DNA of 5,524 bases from Accumulibacter sp. (GCA_031274075.1 JAISQQ010000022.1:1-5524); one strand, 5' to 3'. Counted from the first letter of the stretch, positions 1 to 5,478 are shown. Notes: generated by a model from the sequence alone, not told the origin. Translations and numbers: made by a program.

Positions 1-342
1 CTGTACTGGGAAGGTTCTTCGAAGAAGGACTTCAAGGAGTTTCCCATCGACGTGCAGAAAGACATGGGCGTGGCGCTGTTCATTGTCCAGTTGGGCCGCA
101 CGCCCGACTCGGCCAAGCCTTGGATGGGCTTGGGTTCCGGGGTGTATGAACTGGTGGAAGATCACCGCGGCGACAGCTTCCGGGCGGTCTATGCCGTGCG
201 GATCGGTGACGCGGTGCATGTGCTGCATGCCTTCCAGAAGAAGTCCAAGTCCGGCATTGCCACGCCGCGGCCAGACGTGGAACTGATCGGGAAGCGACTG
301 AAAGCAGTGCTCACTCGATATGGCGTGAGCAGGAGGAAATGA
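1..342 (+). CDS. RelE/HigB-like toxin, phage Gp49-like (DUF891) family, 5' partial
   Basis: The reading frame is open from the first base and ends at TGA 340-342, giving 113 codons. The sequence starts LYWEGSSKKDFKEFP, the usual N-terminal region of Gp49-like proteins of about 110-115 residues, so only a few codons are missing. A GTG at 52 would delete this conserved region and is not a credible start. Other family landmarks are the central VYELVEDHRGDSFRAVYAVR and the C-terminal VHVLHAFQKKSKSGIATP with basic clusters. Known family members are RelE-fold toxins, usually ribosome-dependent mRNA interferases or gyrase-independent growth inhibitors, neutralised by a partner antitoxin. The next gene encodes such a partner and overlaps the stop codon, the standard layout for this toxin-first arrangement. 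Family assignment is firm. The exact molecular target cannot be read from sequence. Confidence 0.9.
   Translation: MYWEGSSKKDFKEFPIDVQKDMGVALFIVQLGRTPDSAKPWMGLGSGVYELVEDHRGDSFRAVYAVRIGDAVHVLHAFQKKSKSGIATPRPDVELIGKRLKAVLTRYGVSRRK
331..336 (+). promoter_or_regulatory. Ribosome binding site of the antitoxin gene
   Basis: A perfect AGGAGG lies inside the last codons of the toxin gene. It is 5 bases from the ATG at 342 but only 2 bases from the ATG at 339, so it favours 342 as the start. Its strength fits a need for more antitoxin than toxin. Confidence 0.75.
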
Positions 343-662
343 TGAATCGCAATGATCCCCCCCAAGGTACCGACAACGTACTGCTGGATCTCGGCTTCGA
401 TGACGCCGAAGAACTGTCGGCCAAGGCCGCGCTCGCTATCAAGCTCAACGAACTGATCGACCAGCGTGGCCTGAGCCAGACGGAAGCGGCGACGATCACC
501 GGGATGACCCAGCCCAAGGTGTCCCAGGTGCGCCGCTATAAACTCCAGAACATCTCTCTGGAGCGACTGATGCAGGCGCTGGTGTCGCTGGATCAGCACG
601 TCGAGATCGTGGTACAGCCCGCGCGCCCTGCCCACGCCCCCGGTATCACTGTCGCGGCTTGA
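342..662 (+). CDS. XRE/HigA-like helix-turn-helix antitoxin
   Basis: This 106-residue protein begins MNRNDPPQG if the ATG at 342 is used. A second ATG at 339 would add one Met but sits too close to the AGGAGG. The first A of the start overlaps the toxin stop (TGATG), so the two are translationally coupled. Residues ~43-93 form an XRE-type DNA-binding domain: GLSQTEAATITGMTQPKVSQVRR is the helix-turn-helix, followed by LQNISLERLMQALVSLDQHVEIVV, the usual ending of the HTH_37/COG5606 antitoxins. Such proteins bind the toxin and repress the shared promoter, here upstream of the window. The N-terminal stretch LLDLGFDDAEELSAKAALAIKL matches the region preceding the helix-turn-helix in this family. 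The tail PARPAHAPGITVAA is low complexity and probably disordered. Confidence 0.92.
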   Translation: MNRNDPPQGTDNVLLDLGFDDAEELSAKAALAIKLNELIDQRGLSQTEAATITGMTQPKVSQVRRYKLQNISLERLMQALVSLDQHVEIVVQPARPAHAPGITVAA

Positions 663-703
663 TGGAACCGAAGCTCATTCCGCGGGCCAAGAAATGTTTG
701 CGA

Positions 704-799
704 GATTCTCCGGGAGCGCGGGGCGCCAGTTCCGCAACAGCGGCAATGACATCACCGCCGCTGTTGCGGGGCTGGTGCCCCGCGCTCCCAGGGAAAATC
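704..799 (+). repeat. Very long hairpin between convergent genes
   Basis: The arms 712-744 and 757-789 are inverted repeats of 33 bases around the 12-base loop 745-756. Thirty of 33 positions are Watson-Crick. The other three (725 with 776, 730 and 731 with 770 and 771) are G-U or U-G pairs if the + strand is transcribed, but A-C mismatches on the other strand. Beyond an internal loop, CC 710-711 can pair with GG 791-792 and GATT 704-707 with AATC 796-799. There is no T-tract after the stem on either strand, so this is not a canonical intrinsic terminator, although its place between convergent genes would suit a transcript-end or transcript-protecting role. A dispersed palindromic element (REP- or MITE-like) is the main alternative. 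Confidence 0.85.
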
Positions 800-813
800 G
801 TGCACAGGCTCTG

Positions 814-848
814 CCACCTGACCCCTGTCACCTGCCACCTGTCACCTG
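814..848 (-). repeat. Tandem heptamer repeat, consensus CAGGTGR
   Basis: Read on the minus strand from 848 down to 814 there are five consecutive 7-base units: CAGGTGA, CAGGTGG, CAGGTGA, CAGGGGT, CAGGTGG. They are followed by a decayed CAGAGCC. The first three supply the last codons and the stop codon of the regulator gene. Because the period is not a multiple of 3, gain or loss of a unit would shift the frame of the C-terminus. Confidence 0.8.
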
Positions 849-1451
849 AACCCCGTTGACAATCAGCGCGAGTTGCAGGCGGTCGCGGGCGCCTAGTTTT
901 TCGAGCATCGCGCCGACGTGCGCCTTGACTGTGCGCTCGGTGATGTTCATGTACCGGGCGATTTCCTTGTTGCTGGCGCCTTGGGACAGCAGGAGGGCGG
1001 TTTCCTGTTCGCGCGCGGTGAGGCGCTCGCGCCACGCGGCCGGGCCGCCTTTCGACGCCGCCGCCAGGCCGCGCGAGGTGGCCGCGAGCAGGCGCTGCAT
1101 CAGGCCTTGCCCGACCCACAGGCCGCCGTTGGCGACGGCTTGCGCGACCCGCGCCAGGACGGCGGGGGCGGCGTGGCCGTTGCAGTAGCCGGACGCGCCG
1201 CCGGCCAGGGCGGCGAGCGCTTCTTCTTCGTCGGGTTCGTCGGCGAGCACGATCAGCGGCCGGCCGGCGGCCTGCCGGCACAGGCTGGCGGCCAGCGCGC
1301 CCATGTTCACCTTTGGCCCCGGCGGGCGCAGCGCCCAGATCAGGGTCGCCGCTTTCGGCACGCGCGCCAGCGGCGCGGCGATCAGGTCGGGAAACGCCTG
1401 TTTCCAGGTTTCCCGCAGGCGCGCGTCGTGCGACAGGAAGGCGTAGGGCAT
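828..1451 (-). CDS. NarL/LuxR-type transcriptional regulator with degenerate receiver domain
   Basis: This 207-residue protein has response-regulator layout. Residues 1-120 are receiver-like, 121-142 a linker, and 143-200 a LuxR/NarL (GerE) helix-turn-helix with LTAREQE at 144-150 and the recognition region NKEIARYMNITERTVKAHVGAMLEKLGARDR. The receiver is recognisable from LIVLADEPDEEEALAALAGGASGY (about 66-89). Its active site is gone: S7-H8 replace the acidic pair, A40 (in IWALRPPG) replaces the phosphoacceptor Asp, A70 the Thr/Ser, and G92 the Lys. Phosphorylation-independent control is inferred. WVGQ (112-115) also lacks the W[FLM][TS]R c-di-GMP motif known from VpsT. ATG 1451 starts 2 bp after the adaptor stop with only a weak ribosome site (ACGGAA), suggesting coupled translation. 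It probably regulates the secretion operon or its substrate gene (inference from position). The last residues VQVTGGR come from the heptamer repeat. Confidence 0.9.
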   Translation of the reverse strand: MPYAFLSHDARLRETWKQAFPDLIAAPLARVPKAATLIWALRPPGPKVNMGALAASLCRQAAGRPLIVLADEPDEEEALAALAGGASGYCNGHAAPAVLARVAQAVANGGLWVGQGLMQRLLAATSRGLAAASKGGPAAWRERLTAREQETALLLSQGASNKEIARYMNITERTVKAHVGAMLEKLGARDRLQLALIVNGVQVTGGR

Positions 1452-1453
1452 GG

Positions 1454-2875
1454 TCAGCGTTCCGTGAAGGCGCGCGCCTTGGCGCGCAACACCGGCTTGA
1501 GCAGGTAGCTCAAGATGCTTTTTTCGCCGGTGACGATGTCCACCTCGGCGACCATGCCGGGGATGATCGGCATGTCGTAGCCCAGCTCGGGTTGGTTGGT
1601 GCGCACGCGCACGATGTAGAAGGCGTTGCCCTTCTCGTCGACCACGGTGTCGGCGCCGATGTGTTCGAGTACGCCTTCGAGTCCGCCGAAGATGGCGAAA
1701 TCGTAGGCGGTGAACTTGACCATCACTTTCTGGCCGGGACGCAGGAAGGCGATATCGCGCGGCTGCACGCGCGCTTCCAGGAGGAGCGCGTCTTCGAGCG
1801 GGACGATTTCGACGATGTCCTTGCCGGGCTGCACCACGCCGCCGACGGTGTTGACCAGCAGGCGCTTGACCGTGCCCTTGACCGGCGAGCGCAGCACCGC
1901 GCGCTCGACCTTGTCGGCCAGGCCGACGCTGCCTTCGGAGAGGCTGTTGAGCCGGCCCATGGTGTCGGCGAGTTCCTTGCCGGATTCGTTGCGGAAGGCG
2001 AGGGTGACTTCCTCGATCTTGTGGTTGGCTTCGCTGATCGCCGACTGGAGGCGCGAGATCTGCGCCCCCGCCATGTCGCGTTCGCCGCGGAAGCGGCTGG
2101 CGTCGCGTTCGAGGCGCAGCAGTTCGACCTCGGAAACGGCGCCGGTGCCGATCAGCGGCCGGGTCACCTCGAGTTCCTTGGAGGAGAGCACGTAGGCCTG
2201 GCTGGCCTGCGCGTAGCGCGCGCGCGCCTCGGCCAGCTCCTGGTGGCGCTGGGAAAGCTGCTGGCGGGCGATGGAGACGGTGGTCTCCAGTTCGCTGCGG
2301 CGCGATTCGTAGAGGCGGCGTTCCTCGTCGGCGGTCTTCGGGTCTTCCTTGATCAGCTCGGGCGGCAGGACGAAAGGCTCGCCCTCGGCCAGCGCCCGCA
2401 GGCGCGCGGCCTTGGCCTGCAGCGCCAGGATCTGCGCGCGGCTCTCGCGCACCGAGGAGACGAAGCGCGTCTGGTCGATGCTCAGCAGGACCTGGTCGGG
2501 TTCGACCACGTCGCCCTCGCGCACCAGGATTTCCGTCACCACGCCGCCGTCGAGGCTTTGCAGCACCTGCAACTGGCGCGAGGGAATGACCTTGCCTTCG
2601 CCGCGCGTCACTTCGTCGATGCTGCTCAGGGCGGCCCAGGCGACGGCGACGGCGACGGCGACGGCGGCCATGCGCAACACCAGGCGCGCGCGCAGCGGCT
2701 CCTGCTGGATCAGGGCATAGTCGGAGTCGGCGGCGAAGTCCAGCTCGCCTTCCTTCCGTGCCGGAAGCGAGCGGTCCACCATGCGGTCGATCAGGCGCCC
2801 GCTCATGGCGCCGCCGACCTGGCCGAGCCGGAAGAGCTGCCCCAGCATCCTGCCGAGCGATAGCGAATGACTCAT
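1454..2875 (-). CDS. HlyD-family type I secretion periplasmic adaptor (membrane fusion protein)
   Basis: This 473-residue protein joins an inner-membrane ABC exporter to a TolC-like outer-membrane channel. Residues 1-63 are cytoplasmic and 64-84 (LVLRMAAVAVAVAVAWAAL) are the single membrane helix. A first lipoyl/barrel-sandwich half follows at about 95-136 (GEGKVIPSRQLQVLQSLDGG onward), then a long alpha-helical hairpin with coiled-coil character at about 140-300. The second lipoyl half (RSPVKGTVKRLLVNTVGGVVQPG) is at about 329-351. The C-terminal beta-barrel ends in the family signature PGMVAEVDIVTGEKSILSYLLKP. The ATG at 2875 is preceded by AAGGAAGG and overlaps the transporter stop by ATGA. 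Upstream extension of this frame only shadows the transporter gene. It belongs to the TIGR01843/LapC/HlyD group. The membrane helix is encoded in part by a 6-bp microsatellite. Confidence 0.97.
   Translation of the reverse strand: MSHSLSLGRMLGQLFRLGQVGGAMSGRLIDRMVDRSLPARKEGELDFAADSDYALIQQEPLRARLVLRMAAVAVAVAVAWAALSSIDEVTRGEGKVIPSRQLQVLQSLDGGVVTEILVREGDVVEPDQVLLSIDQTRFVSSVRESRAQILALQAKAARLRALAEGEPFVLPPELIKEDPKTADEERRLYESRRSELETTVSIARQQLSQRHQELAEARARYAQASQAYVLSSKELEVTRPLIGTGAVSEVELLRLERDASRFRGERDMAGAQISRLQSAISEANHKIEEVTLAFRNESGKELADTMGRLNSLSEGSVGLADKVERAVLRSPVKGTVKRLLVNTVGGVVQPGKDIVEIVPLEDALLLEARVQPRDIAFLRPGQKVMVKFTAYDFAIFGGLEGVLEHIGADTVVDEKGNAFYIVRVRTNQPELGYDMPIIPGMVAEVDIVTGEKSILSYLLKPVLRAKARAFTER
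2639..2662 (-). repeat. In-frame hexanucleotide microsatellite (GTCGCC)4
   Basis: Four exact copies of GTCGCC on the coding strand, followed inward by a near-copy, encode Val-Ala repeats at residues 72-79. They lie in the single transmembrane helix of the HlyD adaptor. Each unit gained or lost would add or remove two helix residues without shifting the frame. Confidence 0.85.
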
Positions 2876-5073
2876 GAAACCTTCCTTTCGACCTGGCCGG
2901 ACTGCAGGGCCTTGATCACTTTGTCGCGTGGGCCGTCGGCGACGATCCGCCCGTCGTCGACGATGACGATGCGCGGCGCCAGCTCGATCAGGCTGGTGCG
3001 GTGGGTGACGATCACCAGCGTCTTGTTCGCCGCGTAGGGCTTCAGGCGTTCCTTGAAGGCGGCCTCGGTGGAGAAGTCCATGGAACTGGTCGGTTCGTCG
3101 AAGAGCAGCACCGGCGGGTCCATCAATACCGCGCGGGCGATCGCCACCTGCTGGCGCTGCCCGCCCGAGAGCGATTCGCCGCGCTCGCCGATCGGCATGT
3201 CGAAGCCTTTCGGGTGGCGGTTGACGAACTCCGACAGTCCGGCGATCTCGGCGGCTCGTATGATCGCCGCGTCGTCGGCGTGCGGCGCGCCGATGGCGAT
3301 GTTCTCGCGCAGCGTGTCGTAGAACAGCATCGCTTCCTGCCCGACGTAGCCGACGTTGCGCCGCAGGTCGGCGGGATCGAGCTGGCGCAGGTCGATGTCG
3401 TCCATGCACACCGCGCCTTCGCTCGGCTGGTACAGGCCGAGGATCAGCTTTTGCAGCGTGCTCTTGCCGGAGCCGGTGCGCCCGAGGATGACCACGTGCT
3501 CGCCCGGCTTGACGCGCAGCGAAACGCCCTTCAGCGCCGGCTCGCCCTGCCCTGGGTAGCTGAACGAGACCTCGCGGAATTCGATCGCGCCCTGCAGTTC
3601 CGGGCGGTGCACGAAGGCCGCCGCGTCCGGGCGCTCGACCGGCAGTTCCATCAGCTTGTCGAGCGTGGCCAGCGAGGTGCGCGCGTTCTGGAACTGCATC
3701 AGCAGGCCGACGCCCTGCCCCAGCGGCGCCATGGCGCGGCCGCCGAGCATGGTGGTGGCGATCAGCCCGCCCAGGGTCAGCAGGCGCTCGTGGATCAGGT
3801 ACACCCCGGCGATGACCAGCAGCACGTTGACCAGTTGCATGATGATCGTCGCGCCGTTGCTGGCGAAGGCGGAAAACAGGCGGAGCTTGGCGCCGGTGCG
3901 CGCCAGGAAGGCGGTGGTGCGTTCCCATTTGCGCTGCACCGAACCCTCGGCGGCCTGCGTCTTGATCGTTTCCAGCGCGGTCAGGCTTTCGACCAGCGCG
4001 GCGTTGCGCATGGCGGCGGCGCGGTAGGTCGTCTCGGCCAGCTCGTACATGCGGAATTGCAGGAAATAGGCGTAGATCAGCCCGATGACCAGGCCGCACA
4101 GCGGAATCAGCGCCAGCGGCCAGGCGATCCAGGCGATCACCAGCAGGAAGAGCAGCGCGAAGGGAAGATCGATCAGCGCGGTGACCGTCACCGAGGCGAT
4201 GAAATCGCGCACCGATTCGAACGAACGCAGGTTGGAGGCGAACGAACCGACCGACGCCGGGCGGCCTTCCAGGCGCATGCCCAGCACGCGCCCCATGATC
4301 AGCGCCGACAGCTTGACGTCGATGCGCGCGCTCGCCAGATCGATGAAATGACTGCGCAGGAGGCGCATCACGAAATCCATGCCGAACACCAGGAAGACTC
4401 CGATCGCCAGCATCCACAGCGTGTCGGTGGCGTTGTTCGGCACCACGCGGTCATAGACGTTCATGGTAAACAGCGGCAGCGCGACGGCGAACAGGTTGAT
4501 CAGCAGCGCCGCGCCGATGACGTCGCGATAGACCGCCATCTGCTCCAGCAGCGCGCCCCAGAACCAGTGGCGCCCGGCGATCTTGCCGACTTCCGGCGCG
4601 CGCGCGTCGAAGCTGAAGCGCGGCCGGGCGAACAGCGCGACGCCGGTGTAGCGCGCGACCAGTTTCTTGCGCCTCATCGCCACCTGCCCCTGTCCGGTTT
4701 CCGGAAACAGCAGCAGCGCCGAGTTGCCGGACTTGCTCCAGCCGAGCAGGATGCACGCCTGATTGTCCTCGAGCAGGAGGATCACCGGCAGCAGGGCGGC
4801 GTCGATCTCCCCCAGCGCGCAGCGCACGATGCGGCTCGTCAGGCCGGCGCGGTCGGCGGCGCGGGCGAACAGCGATGGCGTGAGACAACCGTTTTCCAGC
4901 GGCAGGCCGGCCGAGAGCGCGGCGCGCGTGCTCGGGCGTCCGAGCAACTGGGTCAGTTCGACCAGGCAATCGAGCAGCGGATCGTGATACAGCACATCCG
5001 CGCGCAGTTCGGCGGCGAGCACGCGCCGGGTGGTGCGCACGGTAGACAGCGTGGGTGAACCAATCGTCGCCAA
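2872..5073 (-). CDS. Type I secretion permease/ATPase, LapB/LssB type, with inactive C39-like domain
   Basis: With the TTG start at 5073 this is a 733-residue ABC exporter that would drive one-step protein export. A longer frame to a TTG at 5148 has no ribosome site, whereas 5073 has AAAGGAAG 4 bases upstream. Residues ~25-150 are a C39-like domain. HDPLLDCLVELTQLLGRP carries Pro at the position of the peptidase catalytic Cys, and the His region reads NQACILLGW, so cleavage of a GG leader is not expected. The membrane domain spans ~179-460 (from MAVYRDVIGAALLINLF). The ATPase has Walker A GRTGSGKST at ~530, Q-loop VGYVGQEAMLF, signature LSGGQRQQ at ~635, Walker B VLLFDEPTSSMD at ~653 and the H-loop in VTHR at ~689. 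All ATP-binding motifs are intact. It is first in the operon. LapB-type pumps usually export giant RTX adhesins, but the substrate here is unknown. Confidence 0.96.
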   Translation of the reverse strand: MATIGSPTLSTVRTTRRVLAAELRADVLYHDPLLDCLVELTQLLGRPSTRAALSAGLPLENGCLTPSLFARAADRAGLTSRIVRCALGEIDAALLPVILLLEDNQACILLGWSKSGNSALLLFPETGQGQVAMRRKKLVARYTGVALFARPRFSFDARAPEVGKIAGRHWFWGALLEQMAVYRDVIGAALLINLFAVALPLFTMNVYDRVVPNNATDTLWMLAIGVFLVFGMDFVMRLLRSHFIDLASARIDVKLSALIMGRVLGMRLEGRPASVGSFASNLRSFESVRDFIASVTVTALIDLPFALLFLLVIAWIAWPLALIPLCGLVIGLIYAYFLQFRMYELAETTYRAAAMRNAALVESLTALETIKTQAAEGSVQRKWERTTAFLARTGAKLRLFSAFASNGATIIMQLVNVLLVIAGVYLIHERLLTLGGLIATTMLGGRAMAPLGQGVGLLMQFQNARTSLATLDKLMELPVERPDAAAFVHRPELQGAIEFREVSFSYPGQGEPALKGVSLRVKPGEHVVILGRTGSGKSTLQKLILGLYQPSEGAVCMDDIDLRQLDPADLRRNVGYVGQEAMLFYDTLRENIAIGAPHADDAAIIRAAEIAGLSEFVNRHPKGFDMPIGERGESLSGGQRQQVAIARAVLMDPPVLLFDEPTSSMDFSTEAAFKERLKPYAANKTLVIVTHRTSLIELAPRIVIVDDGRIVADGPRDKVIKALQSGQVERKVS
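2880..2887 (-). promoter_or_regulatory. Ribosome binding site of the adaptor gene
   Basis: AAGGAAGG lies 4 bases before ATG 2875, inside the last codons of the transporter. It is almost identical to the site preceding the TTG start of the transporter (AAAGGAAG), which supports both start choices. Confidence 0.7.
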
Positions 5074-5077
5074 GGAA

Positions 5078-5085
5078 CTTCCTTT
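5078..5085 (-). promoter_or_regulatory. Ribosome binding site that fixes the transporter start
   Basis: AAAGGAAG lies 4 bases upstream of TTG 5073 on the minus strand. The same motif precedes the adaptor gene. This is why the shorter protein is preferred over the 25-residue extension starting at TTG 5148. Confidence 0.7.
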
Positions 5086-5087
5086 CA

Positions 5088-5110
5088 AGACGGCAGGCAA
5101 AGCGCCGTCT
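5088..5110 (-). promoter_or_regulatory. Stem-loop in the leader of the secretion operon
   Basis: AGACGGC (5088-5094) pairs with GCCGTCT (5104-5110), a 7-bp stem with a 9-base loop. Two further pairs are possible inside the loop. It lies just upstream of the ribosome site and would be at the very 5' end of the transcript if the proposed promoter is used. It could stabilise the mRNA or tune initiation (inference). Confidence 0.5.
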
Positions 5111-5118
5111 CCAGCCAA

Positions 5119-5148
5119 AATACAAAAGCGTTCATACCTATGTTTCAA
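5119..5148 (-). promoter_or_regulatory. Candidate sigma-70 promoter of the secretion operon
   Basis: On the minus strand TTGAAA (5148-5143, 5 of 6 matches to TTGACA) is followed after 18 bases by TGTATT (5124-5119, 4 of 6 matches to TATAAT). Transcription would begin near 5112, giving a leader of about 39 bases before TTG 5073. The -10 box is weak and other promoters farther upstream are possible. Confidence 0.35.
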
Positions 5149-5173
5149 TCCACGTCCGGCAGGCCGGACGAAA
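5142..5173 (-). repeat. Orphan type I-C-like CRISPR repeat (single degenerate copy)
   Basis: On the plus strand the element begins GTTTCAATCCACG (5142-5154), the conserved end of type I-C CRISPR repeats. In the usual orientation this reads CGTGGATTGAAAC at the 3' end. It runs straight into a perfect 8-bp stem, CGTCCGGC (5153-5160) and GCCGGACG (5163-5170), with a 2-base loop. The size (~32 bases) and order (stem then GTGGATTGAAAC) match such repeats. The 5' end (TTTCG instead of GTCGC) does not. There is no second good copy at the expected spacing and no cas gene, so this is not called a CRISPR array. Confidence 0.5.
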
Positions 5174-5202
5174 GCACGGAAGGGGTTACGCTCCTCCCGT
5201 GC
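5174..5202. repeat. Imperfect 12-bp stem-loop
   Basis: The arms 5174-5185 (GCACGGAAGGGG) and 5191-5202 (CTCCTCCCGTGC) pair around the loop TTACG. There is one A-C mismatch and one G-U pair on the plus strand. It directly abuts the CRISPR-repeat-like palindrome. Confidence 0.6.
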
Positions 5203-5209
5203 GGGGTTA

Positions 5210-5225
5210 TCCCCCTAAAGGGGGA
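5210..5225. repeat. Short GC stem-loop
   Basis: TCCCCC (5210-5215) and GGGGGA (5220-5225) form a perfect 6-bp stem with loop TAAA. Neither strand has a following T-tract, so it is not a clear terminator. It is the third of a row of closely packed hairpins. Confidence 0.55.
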
Positions 5226-5314
5226 AGTTTCCAACCGGAGTCGGTTTTTGATGAATCACATCTTAGTGGTGTAACACGGCGCAGCGGCGTCGACAAGATC
5301 ACAGTCGAAATGAA

Positions 5315-5328
5315 ATTATCCCGATAAT
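5315..5328. promoter_or_regulatory. Perfect 14-bp palindrome, candidate operator
   Basis: ATTATC-CC-GATAAT is an exact inverted repeat. After one mismatch on each side it continues with matching GA/TC, giving an imperfect 20-bp dyad (5312-5331). Its size and place in the divergent region suit a dimeric regulator. The LuxR-type protein of the operon is one possible binder, but nothing in the sequence proves this. Confidence 0.4.
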
Positions 5329-5379
5329 CTCGATCCGGAACACAGGGACGCGAAAATTTTATTGACCGCGGCCGGCTTC

Positions 5380-5402
5380 CAGGGGACGGGAGACAGAGGA
5401 CA
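5380..5402 (+). repeat. Short degenerate heptamer tract related to 814-848
   Basis: In a 7-base phase the units read CAGGGGA, CGGGAGA, CAGAGGA, then CAG. The CAGG-G-A consensus resembles the CAGGTGA units at 814-848 on the other strand. The tract is short and degenerate, so common origin is uncertain. Confidence 0.4.
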
Positions 5403-5411
5403 GTAACATTT

Positions 5412-5430
5412 GCGGGCACTTCGCGCCCGC
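5412..5430 (+). repeat. Stem-loop in the upstream region of the rightmost gene
   Basis: GCGGGC (5412-5417) and GCCCGC (5425-5430) form a perfect 6-bp GC stem with loop ACTTCGC, about 60 bases before the start codon at 5492. It may lie in the untranslated leader. No T-tract follows. Confidence 0.45.
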
Positions 5431-5478
5431 CAACCGAACCATCTTCTGTCACCCGGAATCCGCAAAAAGTTTCAACCC

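Noticed and set aside
1313..2863. Long open frame on the plus strand opposite the adaptor and regulator genes
   Set aside because: It is a high-GC shadow frame with biased composition and no family resemblance. The minus-strand genes have clear domains.
3001..5058. Long open frame on the plus strand opposite the transporter gene
   Set aside because: It is rich in Arg, Gln, His and Asp, typical of antisense frames in high-GC genes. The opposite strand has all ABC exporter motifs in order.
5085..5135. Short minus-strand frame of 16 codons (begins MNAFVFWLE) that could be a leader peptide for the secretion operon
   Set aside because: It has no clear ribosome site, no run of regulatory codons, and would lie upstream of the proposed transcription start.
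5074..5148. N-terminal extension of the transporter to TTG 5148
   Set aside because: There is no ribosome site before 5148, the extra 25 residues do not look like exporter sequence, and TTG 5073 has a well-placed AAAGGAAG.
5233..5249. Possible intrinsic terminator on the plus strand (AACCG, GAGT, CGGTT, then T's)
   Set aside because: The stem is only 5 bp and there is no plus-strand gene upstream for it to terminate.
5030..5327. Plus-strand short open frames across the intergenic region
   Set aside because: They lack ribosome sites and run through hairpins and the CRISPR-repeat-like element. Translations of such repeats are a known source of spurious proteins.
5362..5390. TTGACC as a -35 box for the plus-strand gene at 5492
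   Set aside because: No acceptable -10 box lies 16-18 bases downstream, where the sequence is GC-rich.
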